Numbered from the stretch's first letter, positions 51,107 to 60,327 are shown. The stretch: DNA of 64,000 bases from UBA1479 sp040218445 (GCA_040218445.1 JAVJRK010000007.1:40891-104890); one strand, 5' to 3'. Numbers and translations: made by a program. The notes: generated by a model not told the origin, from the letters alone.

Positions 51107-53101
51107 TTATTGGGCACGAGCATGGGCCTGTCCAACCCGGGCACAGACAGTCCCCAGGGCCAAGCAGATCACGGATACGATGGTCAGTTCCAAATCGCCG
51201 GTCGGGATCAGCACGCTGTCGCCCGGCGTCGCCAGCAACAGCCCCGCCGCAAACACAAGAATACGTGCCGGCCAGGCCAGCAGCGGGTGACGGGTCAAAT
51301 CGCCGACCCCCACCAGATACCCCTGCAGCGCACCCGCGATCATCACCGTGCCGATGGCCGCTTCGATCCCCACGTAAAGAATGCGGTCCCATCCGGCATC
51401 CAGAATGAACGCCGGGTCCAGGACAAAGAAAAACGGCACGAAATAGATGATGGAGCCCAGGCGCATAGCCTCGAACCCGGTGCGCATGGCATTGGCCCCC
51501 GCGACGGAGGCCGCCGCATAGGCCCCCAACGCCACCGGCGGCGTGATGTAGGACACCATCCCCCAGTACAGAATGAACAGGTGCAACGCCATGGGATTGA
51601 GCCCGCCCTGCACCAAGGCCGGGGCCAGCACGATGGCCAGGAAGATATAGGCCGCCGTCACCGTCATGCCGATGCCCAGGATGAAACTGGTCAGCGCCCC
51701 CATGGCCAGCAGCACCAGGGTATTGCCCCCGGCCAGGAACAACAGGTCGTTGACCAGCGTTCCCGCCATGCCGGAAATCGACAAGGCCCCGACGATCAGG
51801 CCGACACCGGCCAGGATCGCCGTGATTTCCGCCAGCAGCACGCCCACGGCGGCGATGAAGGCGCGCAATTCCGGCCATCCCCATTTGTCGGACGAAACGA
51901 TCTGGTTGATCCCGATCAACAGAACCGTGGCGTAATAGGGCGCGAATACCTCGCGCTTCAGATAGACCAGCATCACGACCAGAAGCACGAACACGAAGAT
52001 GAAGTACCAGCCGTCCTTCAGCGTTGCTCTTAGATCCGGAAGGTCCGCACGGGTAAGGCCCGGCATCTTCTGGCGCGCCGCAAACGCGTCGATCTGCACG
52101 AACAGGCCCAGGTAGTAAAGGGCCGATGGCAGGATCGCCGCGATCGCAATATCGATGTAGGGCACGTTCAGAAACACGGCCATGATGAACGCCGTCGCCC
52201 CCATGACCGGCGGCATCAGCACCCCGCCCGTCGAAGCACAGGCTTCGACCCCGGCCGCATAAGACGCCCGGAACCCGGTGCGCCGCATCGCCGGAATGGT
52301 CATGACCCCGGTCGTGATGACATTGGAAATCACGGAACCGGACATGGACCCCATCAGGCCCGAAGCAAAGATCGCGACCTTGGCCGGCCCGCCCCGCACA
52401 TGCCCCAAAAGCGAAAACGCCAGATCGATGAAAAACCGGCCGCCGCCCGTGCGCGTCAGGGCAACACCGAAAATCAGAAATCCGATCACCAGATTGGCGA
52501 GCGCCTGCATGGGAATGCCCAGGATGCTTTCGTTCGACATCATGTGGTAGGCGGTCGTGTCGGCAAGCGTGCTGGACAGGCCCGAAATCGGCCCCGGCAT
52601 CTTGTCGGCGAACAGCGGATAGAGCGAGATCACAAGGACAATAGAGAACAGCGCCATGCCGCCCGCCCGGCGGGTCGCTTCCAACACCAGCAGCCAAAGC
52701 ACATACCCCGCCCAGGTCACCGGCGCCGGCGCACCCATTTCCCAGCCCTTGTCGACGATCTGTTCGCCCTGAACGAAAAAGAACACGACGATGGCAAAGA
52801 ACGTGGTCGCCAGCACTGCGTCCCACCAGGGAATGCGGTCCATGGCGCTGTTTGACGTCGCCGGGAAGATCAGAAAAACGATGGGCACCAACAAGCCCAC
52901 CAATGCGTATTGGTATTGATTGTCCAGCAGCACCTGGCCGATGAAGAAACCCAGGTTGAAGATATGGTTCACCGACAGGAAACAGGCGACCACCGTCAAG
53001 AATATGACCGCCCCGCGCCACAACGGCGGCAAGGCCCGGTGGCGGGCCGAACCCGCCGCCGGTGCTTCGGCCTGTATCGTGCCGTTGGATGATGTGTTCA
53101 C
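51107..53101 (-). CDS. Fused TRAP transporter permease (TAXI type, 4TM-12TM)
   Basis: A 664-residue membrane protein in which the small (DctQ-like) and large (DctM-like) permease subunits are fused, as is usual for TAXI systems. Conserved DctM pieces are LMGSMSGSVISNVITTG, GGVLMPPVMGATAF and FILGIGMTVTAAY. About 16 or more helices. It imports an organic acid with a Na+ or H+ gradient, using the binding protein encoded 12 bases upstream. The C-terminal 130 residues continue with extra helices. Confidence 0.94.
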   Translation of the reverse strand: MNTSSNGTIQAEAPAAGSARHRALPPLWRGAVIFLTVVACFLSVNHIFNLGFFIGQVLLDNQYQYALVGLLVPIVFLIFPATSNSAMDRIPWWDAVLATTFFAIVVFFFVQGEQIVDKGWEMGAPAPVTWAGYVLWLLVLEATRRAGGMALFSIVLVISLYPLFADKMPGPISGLSSTLADTTAYHMMSNESILGIPMQALANLVIGFLIFGVALTRTGGGRFFIDLAFSLLGHVRGGPAKVAIFASGLMGSMSGSVISNVITTGVMTIPAMRRTGFRASYAAGVEACASTGGVLMPPVMGATAFIMAVFLNVPYIDIAIAAILPSALYYLGLFVQIDAFAARQKMPGLTRADLPDLRATLKDGWYFIFVFVLLVVMLVYLKREVFAPYYATVLLIGINQIVSSDKWGWPELRAFIAAVGVLLAEITAILAGVGLIVGALSISGMAGTLVNDLLFLAGGNTLVLLAMGALTSFILGIGMTVTAAYIFLAIVLAPALVQGGLNPMALHLFILYWGMVSYITPPVALGAYAAASVAGANAMRTGFEAMRLGSIIYFVPFFFVLDPAFILDAGWDRILYVGIEAAIGTVMIAGALQGYLVGVGDLTRHPLLAWPARILVFAAGLLLATPGDSVLIPTGDLELTIVSVICLALGTVCARVGQAHARAQ

Positions 53102-53113
53102 GGGAGCTACCGG

Positions 53114-54265
53114 TTATTTCCAGACGGGATCGAAACCGGCCTTTTCAAGGGCTGCCGCCCGTACCTTCATCCATTCGTCCTTGAAGACATCTTCGGCAAC
53201 GTTCTTGGCCGTCATGTCTTTCCAAGCCGCGGCCAACACGTCCTGGCGCTTGATCAGCATCCGATTGTGCTGGTCCATGGCATCGGTCCAGGCACCCACT
53301 TCCTTCCAATACTTCACCGCCGCATCGTGATAAGGCACGGACCACATGAAGGCCTGGTTTTCCAGCGCCCAACCCTTCATGGCCTTCATCGCGTCCTTGA
53401 AACTGTCGTACTTGGAATGGATGGCCTTGGTCATGGAATAGACCAGGGCGGCGTCCTGGTCGGCGCGGGTGATCAGGATCGGATAGGGATAGGCCCCGCC
53501 TACGTGCGGCTTGTCCGCCGAAATTCCGGTCCCCAGGGTGGCCACGTGTTTGACGAAGTATGGCGCCTTGGCCATCAGGCGTTTCCAGCCCGCTTCGTCA
53601 TCATGCGCCATCGGCGGCCAATAAATGCCGCGCGGCGAAGCTTCCAAATTCTTGGACGGGCCCGTGACCGTGGACCCGAACGCGGCATCAACCTGACCGT
53701 TGACCATGCCTTTCCACGATGCGGCATAGCCCGAGAATTCCACCTTCTCGACGTCATCCCAGGTCAGGTCGGCGAAGGCCAGCATGGCTTCGACCCCGAT
53801 AACCAAGGCCGGGGACGAACGGACATAGGCAACGCGTTTGCCCTTCAGGTCCTTCGGCGTCTTGATGTTGGCATCGGCCGCCGTCGCCACGGACAGGTTG
53901 GCATCTGACGTGGCCGACATCAGCAGGCGCAGGGGCTGCGGCCCCCAATCCTTGGTCGCGAAATTGAACACCCCTTCGGATGCGAAATAAGTGCCGGAAC
54001 CGTTGGCCGAGAACTGAACCTTGTCGGACATCAACGGTGTCAGGCGGGAAATGTCGTTCTTGCCGGGAACGATGCGCAAGCTAACGCCGAAGCTGTCCTT
54101 CAACGCCTTGCCGATGGCGACGGCCTGGGCATAGCCTGTCGATTTCGTTCCGTAAGCCGACCATGCCAGTGTATCGGGTAGCTTGATGTCATCCGCCTTG
54201 CCCTGGTGCGGCCAGATCGCGGCAACAGCCACTGCGCCAGCCATAATAAGTCCACGTACCTTCAT
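53114..54265 (-). CDS. TAXI-family TRAP transporter substrate-binding protein
   Basis: A 383-residue periplasmic binding protein. Signal peptide MKVRGLIMAGAVAVAAIWPH with cleavage near KADD, then the TAXI fold (LAWSAYGTKSTGYAQAVAIG; DLKGKRVAYVRSSPALVIG). TAXI proteins bind dicarboxylates, glutamate or other organic acids; the ligand is not evident here. The ATG at 54265 follows GGAGGAAATC; the GTG four codons upstream overlaps that ribosome site and is rejected as start. Confidence 0.94.
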   Translation of the reverse strand: MKVRGLIMAGAVAVAAIWPHQGKADDIKLPDTLAWSAYGTKSTGYAQAVAIGKALKDSFGVSLRIVPGKNDISRLTPLMSDKVQFSANGSGTYFASEGVFNFATKDWGPQPLRLLMSATSDANLSVATAADANIKTPKDLKGKRVAYVRSSPALVIGVEAMLAFADLTWDDVEKVEFSGYAASWKGMVNGQVDAAFGSTVTGPSKNLEASPRGIYWPPMAHDDEAGWKRLMAKAPYFVKHVATLGTGISADKPHVGGAYPYPILITRADQDAALVYSMTKAIHSKYDSFKDAMKAMKGWALENQAFMWSVPYHDAAVKYWKEVGAWTDAMDQHNRMLIKRQDVLAAAWKDMTAKNVAEDVFKDEWMKVRAAALEKAGFDPVWK

Positions 54266-54352
54266 GATTTCCTCCACACTTTGGACGTTTAAAGCCAGTT
54301 TCTGGTCTTTTGTTCGTTACTCGTCGTTCCATGATACCTGCAATGCGGCGAA

Positions 54353-55198
54353 CTACCAGCGCCCCTGGGCGGCGAAACCGCTTTGCATTTCCGATTGGAT
54401 CGTCTGCACCATATTCACCAGACGCGGCCCCCATTCCCCTTCCAAACGGTCGGGTTTATGCATAAAGGCCGGACCGCCGCAGTTGACCGCCATGATCGTC
54501 GCCCCATCCATGGACCGCAGCGGCACGCCGACCGCGTTCACGTCGTGCTGCCATTCCCCGAACGAGGTACAGAACCCCTGTTCACGCACCTGTTTGATGG
54601 CGCGATCTATCCCGCGGGCCATGGCCGGCCAGGCGGGGCCGGCGCGTTCTTCCATCGCAGTCATCAGATACGCCCGTTCATCTTCCGGAATGGCTGCAAG
54701 AAAAGCCCGGCCCATGGCCGATGTGGCAATGGGAACGTGCGAGCCGATATCCAAACGCAAGGTCACGGACCCGGCATCGCGGGCATGTTCCAGATAAACC
54801 ATATTCAGGCGGTCACGCGCGCCCAAGGCCAGGGACAATCCGGACGCGTTGGCCAGTTCCTGCATGTAGGGCCGGGCGATTTTGCGAATGTCCATATTGG
54901 CAAGCAGGGAGTAGCCCAGCGACAGCACCCCCGGACCCAACCTGTATTTTCCCAACCGTTCCGCATGGGCCAGATAACCCAGGCGCGTCAGCGTATGGGT
55001 CAGGCGCGATACGGTCGGCTTGGGCAGCCCCGTACGTTCCGCCAATTCACCGTTCCCAAGCACGCCGTCTCCCGGTTGAAAGGCGCGCAGCACGCTGAGA
55101 CCACGCGCAAGGGCGGTCACGAACTGCCGGTCTTCAGGCTCGGAAATTTCAGGAACGTCGTCGAGCGGCGTAACGCCGCGGTTAGCAAGGCCAGTCAT
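54353..55198 (-). CDS. IclR-family transcriptional regulator (TAXI operon)
   Basis: A 281-residue IclR regulator: winged helix at about 30-90 (GNGELAERTGLPKPTVSRLT) and effector domain at about 100-270 (SHVPIATSAMGRAFLA). It is the first gene before the TAXI transporter genes on the same strand, 87 bases upstream of them. Start 55198 is chosen by homology; the open frame extends 85 codons upstream across a palindrome that looks like its operator (55318-55332). It probably senses the transported acid. Confidence 0.92.
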   Translation of the reverse strand: MTGLANRGVTPLDDVPEISEPEDRQFVTALARGLSVLRAFQPGDGVLGNGELAERTGLPKPTVSRLTHTLTRLGYLAHAERLGKYRLGPGVLSLGYSLLANMDIRKIARPYMQELANASGLSLALGARDRLNMVYLEHARDAGSVTLRLDIGSHVPIATSAMGRAFLAAIPEDERAYLMTAMEERAGPAWPAMARGIDRAIKQVREQGFCTSFGEWQHDVNAVGVPLRSMDGATIMAVNCGGPAFMHKPDRLEGEWGPRLVNMVQTIQSEMQSGFAAQGRW

Positions 55199-55604
55199 TT
55201 TCTTGATTCGGCGCGCGGGCGCACACCGCCTCCCATTATCGCGCGGCCTCATACACCCGACCGCGAACGAACGCACTTTGTCATGGCGGAATATTGTCGT
55301 CAATTTTCGGAATTTAATTTCGCATAGCGAAAATTCTTTCCCACGCCAATCGATTTGAACCAGCACGCATAGGGGCTCTGCAATAGATCTCCGGTTGCAG
55401 TTCATTCCACAGAACGGGCTATTGAAACTTGATCTGGTCTGATCGGGGGGCATAAGATCGATTTATGTTGCATCGCAGCATTTCTTCCAAAAGCCATCAG
55501 GGGGAGGCTTTGTTGAGCAATTCAGCTTGCGATATCCCGGCAGGGATCACGTACGGACACGACCAGGTGTCTGCACATGAGTTGCGGGACTTGGGTTAAG
55601 CACC
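55199..55604. other. 406-base divergent regulatory region
   Basis: Between the IclR-TAXI operon and the Amt-kinase gene. It holds the palindrome at 55318-55332 and should contain both promoters. I see no coding capacity that I trust. Nothing resembles a riboswitch. Confidence 0.5.
55318..55332. promoter_or_regulatory. IclR-type operator palindrome
   Basis: TTTCGC-ATA-GCGAAA, a perfect 6-3-6 inverted repeat, 120 bases upstream of the IclR start. It has the same TTTC-N7-GAAA layout as the site at 891-905 in front of the other IclR gene. Confidence 0.55.
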
Positions 55605-57668
55605 ATGGACGAAACCAGGATCGATATCGTCTGGGTGCTGACCGCATCCGCATTGGTCTTCATGATGCAGGCTGGGTTCTGTTGCCTGGAAAGCGGCTCC
55701 GTCCGGTCCAAGAATTCCATCAACGTCGCCGCCAAAAACTTCGCCGACTTCTGCATTTCGGCCGGGGTGTTCTGGATGGTCGGGTTCGGGATCATGTTCG
55801 GCGCCAGCGCAAGCGGCCTATACGGCTCGGAGAATTTCATGTTCTCCGTGACCGACCCGCAATCAGCGGCCTTTTTCGTCTTTCAATTGATGTTCTGCGG
55901 CACGGCCACGACGATCGTTTCCGGCGCCATCGCCGAACGGGCGCGCTATACGGGCTATCTGCTGATCAGCCTGGTCGTGGCGCTGCCCATTTATCCCGTG
56001 TTCGGCCACTGGGCCTGGGGCGGTGCGTTCGGCGGCGATCCGGGCTGGCTGGCCGCCCTCGGCTTTGTCGATTTCGCAGGGGGCACGGTGGTTCATTCCG
56101 TCGCCGGCTGGGTCAGTCTGGCCGCCGTCATGATCATCGGCCCCAGGACCGGACGGTTCAGTAACGGTTCAGGCGCACCGTTCCGCAGCCATTCCCTGCC
56201 ACTGGCCGCCCTCGGCGTGTTTATCATCTGGGTCGGTTGGATCGGGTTCAACGGCGGCAGCACGCTCGCCGCATCGGATCAGGTGCCCCTGATCGTTCTC
56301 AACACGGTGATGGCCGGTGCGTTCGGCGGCCTGGGGGTGATGGTTTTGGGGCCTCTCACCATGAAGCGCATGGATGTCCCCAGCATGCTCAACGGGGCCC
56401 TTGCGGGACTGGTCGCCATCACACCGGCCGCCCATTGCGTGTCGACCGCAGGTGCCGTGACCATCGGCGCGGTCGGCGGCGGATTGTGCATCCTGGCCTC
56501 GCTTCTGATGGACCGGTTGAAGCTAGACGACGTGGTCTATGCCTTTCCCGTTCACGGCGTGGCCGGGGTGTGGGGGACCATGGCGGTCGCCCTGCTGGGC
56601 GATCTTGACCTGATCGGTACCGGGCTGGGCCGTTGGGAACAGTTCATGGCCCAAGGCACCGGGGTGCTGACGGCCGCGGTCTGGGCATTCACCATCAGTT
56701 ATGTTCTGCTGCGCCTGATTAACCGGTTTGTGCCGCTGCGCGTTTCGCCCGAAGCCGAACGCATCGGCCTGAACGTAAGCGAGCACAACCAATCGACGGA
56801 GCAGTTGGACATCCTGCGGTCTATGGAAGTACAGCGCCTGACCGGGGACTATTCCAAGCCCATCCCCGTGGAACCCAGTTCCGACATCGGCGACATCGCC
56901 CGGCAATACAACCTGGTCCTGGAAAACCTGTATTCCGCCAAGATGGAAGCCGAACAGGCAAGCAAGACCAAATCCAACTTTCTGGCCTCCATGAGCCACG
57001 AATTGCGCACGCCCCTGAACGCCATCATCGGCTTTTCGGAAATGATCACCCGGCAGTATTTCGGCCCCCTGGGTTCGGACAAATATCACGAATACGCCGG
57101 CGACATCATGCAGTCGAGCAAGCACCTGCTGTCGCTGGTCGACGACATTCTGGACCTTTCCAAGATCGAAGCCGGGCGCAATCCCCTGAACCGGTCCCCT
57201 ATCGACATTCAGGCCATGTTCGACGACTGCCTGCGCATCGTCACCGGTGCCACCGACTGCAGCCAGATTTATTTCGACATCAAGGTCGCCAAGGATACAT
57301 CGCAGCTTTTGGCCGATGAACGCGGGGTCAAACAGGTGGTGTTGAACCTGTTGTTCAATGCCGTGAAATTCACGCCGTCAGGCGGGCTGGTGACCTTGGC
57401 CGCACGCGAAGAGCCGGGCCGCCACGTGCTGGAGGTCATCGACACGGGCAACGGCATTCCCGACGAGAAACTGGAAAGCGTGATCGAGCCGTTCCAACAG
57501 CTGCACTCGGACCCCCATATCGCGCAGATGGGCACGGGCCTGGGGTTGTCCATCGCCAAGGCCCTGGCCCAGGCCCACGGCGGGGAACTTCAGATCGATA
57601 GCCGCATCGGCCGCGGCACCACCGTGCGGGTGATCCTGCCCATCGTCGCCGAATTGGTCGGGAAATAG
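55605..57668 (+). CDS. Ammonium transporter-histidine kinase fusion
   Basis: A 687-residue protein. Residues 1-390 are a full Amt/Rh-type channel with eleven helices and both pore histidines (H164 in TVVHSVAGW and H317 in FPVHGVAGVWG). A linker (about 395-450) leads to HisKA with H465 in MSHELRTPLNA and an HATPase (NLLFNAVKFT, DTGNGIPDEKL, GTGLGLSIAKA). The channel seems transport-competent and could report ammonium flux to the kinase. No GlnK or response regulator is next to it. The start has only a weak ribosome site but gives a normal Amt N-terminus. Confidence 0.92.
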   Translation: MDETRIDIVWVLTASALVFMMQAGFCCLESGSVRSKNSINVAAKNFADFCISAGVFWMVGFGIMFGASASGLYGSENFMFSVTDPQSAAFFVFQLMFCGTATTIVSGAIAERARYTGYLLISLVVALPIYPVFGHWAWGGAFGGDPGWLAALGFVDFAGGTVVHSVAGWVSLAAVMIIGPRTGRFSNGSGAPFRSHSLPLAALGVFIIWVGWIGFNGGSTLAASDQVPLIVLNTVMAGAFGGLGVMVLGPLTMKRMDVPSMLNGALAGLVAITPAAHCVSTAGAVTIGAVGGGLCILASLLMDRLKLDDVVYAFPVHGVAGVWGTMAVALLGDLDLIGTGLGRWEQFMAQGTGVLTAAVWAFTISYVLLRLINRFVPLRVSPEAERIGLNVSEHNQSTEQLDILRSMEVQRLTGDYSKPIPVEPSSDIGDIARQYNLVLENLYSAKMEAEQASKTKSNFLASMSHELRTPLNAIIGFSEMITRQYFGPLGSDKYHEYAGDIMQSSKHLLSLVDDILDLSKIEAGRNPLNRSPIDIQAMFDDCLRIVTGATDCSQIYFDIKVAKDTSQLLADERGVKQVVLNLLFNAVKFTPSGGLVTLAAREEPGRHVLEVIDTGNGIPDEKLESVIEPFQQLHSDPHIAQMGTGLGLSIAKALAQAHGGELQIDSRIGRGTTVRVILPIVAELVGK

Positions 57669-57714
57669 CGGCTGCGGCCGGCTTAGGGCTCATACCGGGA
57701 CCACCGCCCGCCGG

Positions 57715-59274
57715 TCATTCCTTTGACCGCGCCCGCCCCAGGACGAACGCCGGGATCAAGGTCAGCGCGAAAATCAGGGCGATCTGTCGGAACGAATCAT
57801 GGAACGCGAAGGTATTGGCCTGGGCGTAAAGCACACGCCCCAGGAAATCCAGCGCCATGGCCCCGTCGGCCGGTGCCGGCACACCGCCCGCATTTAGAAG
57901 CTCGCGGACCTTGTCCAGCATTTCCGCGGTCGGTCCCTTCACGTTGGTTTGGGTCGCGGTCAGAAAATCGGCGTGATAGGCCGTGCGCATTTCGATCGTC
58001 ACGGCGGTCATGTTGACGCCGAAGGCTCCGCCCATCTGGCGGAAGAAATTGAAGGTTCCCGCCCCCTGGGCCATTTTCTCCGCCGGCACGGCGGACAACG
58101 CCGCCTTGCCCATGTTGGGTGAAATCAGGCTCATGGAACCGCGCGTCCACATGGCCAGCAAGGCCACGGTCAGAAAGGCCGTGTTGACATCGATGGTCGC
58201 CAGGAACAGGGCCGCCACGGAAAACGTGGCGCAACCGACGATAATCGGCCAATGGGGCGGCACCGTATCCGCAAGACGCCCGGATGCCTGCATCATCATG
58301 ACCAGCAGCAGGCCCGCCGGCACCAGGACCAATCCGGCCTTGGTGGCCGTAAAACCCTGGATCGTCTGGGTGAACAGCGGAATGGAATAGTTGGTCGAGA
58401 AATTCCCCAGACCAAAGGCGAAGGCCACCGCCACGGCCGATGCAAACCGGGCATCCAGAAACAGGGTCGGATCCAACAACGGATTCTTGGATCGCAGTTG
58501 GGTCATCACGAAGGCTACGGCCGACAGCACGCCGACCGTCCCGAAGATCAGCAGTTTGGGCGATTGCCAACCCCAGCGCTGACCGTTACCGATGGTCGCC
58601 ATCAACGTGCCCAGGGCCGTGACCAGCAACAAAAAGCCGATCCAGTCGAAGTCAGGTCGCTTGTCCAACGGATTGCGCGCCGGCATGAAAGTCAGCGCCA
58701 TGATCGCCGACAGGGCAACCAGCGGCAGCGGCACGATGAACACATGACGCCAGGACACAAGGTCGATGGTCACCCCGCCCACAAGCGGGCCGAACGTGGG
58801 CGCCAGGGCGATCCCCATGCCGACCGTGCCGACGGCCAGGCCGCGCCGTTCCGGCGGAAACACGGCAACCGCCGTGGCCAGGGTCAGGGGCTGCACCAGC
58901 CCGGCGGCGAAGCCCTGCATGATGCGGCCCAGGATCAGGATTTCGATGGTCGGGCTGACCGCCGACAGCACGGCCCCCGCCGTGAACACGACCAACGCCA
59001 TCAGGCAGGTATTCCGGGGCCCCATGGTTCGCGACGTGAATGAATTGAGCAGCTGACTCGCGACCATGGTGGTCAAAAACGCCGTCGAGGCCCATTGCGC
59101 CAGGTCCTGGCCCACACCGAAGGCCCCCATGATCGACGGGATGGACACGTTGACGATGGTCGACGACAGCACCATCGTCATCGAACCCAGCATGCCGCAG
59201 GCCGTCACCCACCAGCGGTAGGACGGGCCGAATCGGTCGAACTGTCTGGTGATGGCGGGATTGTCTGATTGCAA
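57715..59274 (-). CDS. DHA2-family multidrug efflux transporter (EmrB/QacA type)
   Basis: A 14-helix major facilitator with the motif A region after helix 2 (NSFTSRTMGPRNT) and motif C in helix 5 (GMGIALAPTFGPLVGG). It exports hydrophobic compounds with a proton gradient. The start is uncertain: a TTG at 59274 has GGAAG nine bases upstream and gives about 519 residues, the normal length; a GTG at 59358 adds 28 unlikely residues and has no ribosome site. No EmrA-type fusion protein is adjacent. It is divergent from the ArsR gene and may be under its control. Confidence 0.88.
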   Translation of the reverse strand: MQSDNPAITRQFDRFGPSYRWWVTACGMLGSMTMVLSSTIVNVSIPSIMGAFGVGQDLAQWASTAFLTTMVASQLLNSFTSRTMGPRNTCLMALVVFTAGAVLSAVSPTIEILILGRIMQGFAAGLVQPLTLATAVAVFPPERRGLAVGTVGMGIALAPTFGPLVGGVTIDLVSWRHVFIVPLPLVALSAIMALTFMPARNPLDKRPDFDWIGFLLLVTALGTLMATIGNGQRWGWQSPKLLIFGTVGVLSAVAFVMTQLRSKNPLLDPTLFLDARFASAVAVAFAFGLGNFSTNYSIPLFTQTIQGFTATKAGLVLVPAGLLLVMMMQASGRLADTVPPHWPIIVGCATFSVAALFLATIDVNTAFLTVALLAMWTRGSMSLISPNMGKAALSAVPAEKMAQGAGTFNFFRQMGGAFGVNMTAVTIEMRTAYHADFLTATQTNVKGPTAEMLDKVRELLNAGGVPAPADGAMALDFLGRVLYAQANTFAFHDSFRQIALIFALTLIPAFVLGRARSKE

Positions 59275-59361
59275 GTCTGTGGCTTCCAGTGTTGTCGGGC
59301 GCACCGGAATGCTTCTTGTGGCGACTCTCGATCGCTCCGGCCTGCCTCCCAGCGTCACAGA

Positions 59362-59371
59362 TTGTATACAA
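59362..59371. promoter_or_regulatory. GntR-type palindrome TTGTATACAA
   Basis: A perfect 10-base palindrome just upstream of the efflux transporter, identical to the core of the site at 40663-40674. Too short to be sure by itself. Confidence 0.35.
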
Positions 59372-59435
59372 ACTTATTCTTGGAGGGACCAAAAAATCGA
59401 TGCCCGCTGCGCTCCTTGTATGTTCCGAAAAATAC

Positions 59436-59502
59436 TTAGCTAATAAGCTAACTTTTTTCTTGTGCCGAGACTGGCAATTCATATACTTAGCCACATGACT
59501 AA
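59436..59502. promoter_or_regulatory. Pair of ArsR-type operator palindromes
   Basis: Two 16-base elements with TTAG-N8-CTAA layout: TTAGCTAATAAGCTAA at 59436-59451 (perfect) and TTAGCCACATGACTAA at 59487-59502 (one mismatch pair), whose centre contains the ArsR start codon. They are 51 bases apart centre to centre, about five helical turns. Binding by the ArsR protein encoded here is inferred. Confidence 0.6.
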
Positions 59503-59851
59503 CCATAATTCGACACTTGATCATCTTTTTACGGCCCTGGGCGATCCGACCCGGCGGGCCGTGTTGTCGCGCCTGGCCCTTGGCGAAGCAACGGTCAGCG
59601 AACTTGCCGAACCGCACCGCATGGCCCTGCCAAGCTTCATGGGCCATCTCCGAAAATTGGAGCAGGCCGGCCTTGTCATCAGCAAGAAGAAAGGCCGAAT
59701 CCGCCATTGCCGCCTTCAGCCTGAAGCCCTCGCGCCGGTTAGGTCCTGGCTCGAAGAACAGCGCGACCTCTGGGAGGGCCGATTGGACCGGTTCGACAAC
59801 TATGTCACTCAACTCGCAAACACCAGAAACCAACAGGAGCCTCAAAAATGA
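59495..59851 (+). CDS. ArsR-family transcriptional regulator
   Basis: A 118-residue winged-helix regulator: LDHLFTALGDPTRRAVLSRL, then a recognition helix around MALPSFMGHLRKLEQAGLV, and RIRHCRLQPEAL. No metal-binding Cys pair is visible in the recognition helix. It belongs to the ArsR group paired with AHSA1 proteins, whose gene follows with a four-base overlap. The ATG at 59495 lies inside one of two operator-like palindromes, which suggests strong autorepression. Confidence 0.92.
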   Translation: MTNHNSTLDHLFTALGDPTRRAVLSRLALGEATVSELAEPHRMALPSFMGHLRKLEQAGLVISKKKGRIRHCRLQPEALAPVRSWLEEQRDLWEGRLDRFDNYVTQLANTRNQQEPQK

Positions 59852-60327
59852 TCGACACCCTCGACCCGGAAACGGATCTCAGCTTCACCCGTGTGCTGGA
59901 GGTTCCCCGCGCGTTGATCTGGGAATGTTGGACGACCCCCGAACACATCGTACAATTCTTCGTTCCCCGTCCGCACCGGGTCACTTTCTGCGATATCGAC
60001 CTCCGAGTCGGCGGGCGCTTCAACACAACATTCGAAGTCGAAGGCAACGCAATGGAAAACAACGGCGTCTACCTGGACGTCGTCGAAGAAGAGAAACTCG
60101 TTTTCACCGATGCCTATTCGGAGGGCTGGAAGCCCGCGCCCGACCCTTTCATGACCGCGATCCTGCTGTTGGCGGACATGGGTGACGGCAAGACCGAATA
60201 CACGGCGATTGCCCGCCACCGATCGCCGGACTCCCGCAAACAGCATGAAGACATGGGCTTCTACGACGGCTGGGGCACCGTGGTCGATCAACTGGTGGAA
60301 TACGCGGGCACATTGAAACCGGCCTGA
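59848..60327 (+). CDS. SRPBCC/AHSA1-family protein
   Basis: A 159-residue START-like (AHSA1/Aha1 C-terminal) domain: FTRVLEVPRALIWECWTTPE, CDIDLRVGGRF, and the C-terminal GWGTVVDQLVEY helix that closes the pocket. It probably binds a hydrophobic ligand. The gene overlaps the ArsR stop by four bases, the common ArsR-AHSA1 pairing, and ends just before a strong terminator. It could detoxify a compound also exported by the divergent efflux pump. Confidence 0.92.
   Translation: MIDTLDPETDLSFTRVLEVPRALIWECWTTPEHIVQFFVPRPHRVTFCDIDLRVGGRFNTTFEVEGNAMENNGVYLDVVEEEKLVFTDAYSEGWKPAPDPFMTAILLLADMGDGKTEYTAIARHRSPDSRKQHEDMGFYDGWGTVVDQLVEYAGTLKPA

Noticed and set aside
51090..53021. 643-codon open frame overlapping the TRAP permease in another frame
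   Set aside because: A GC-driven shadow: its translation is rich in Arg, Gly and His with no domain, while the 51107-53101 frame is a clear permease.
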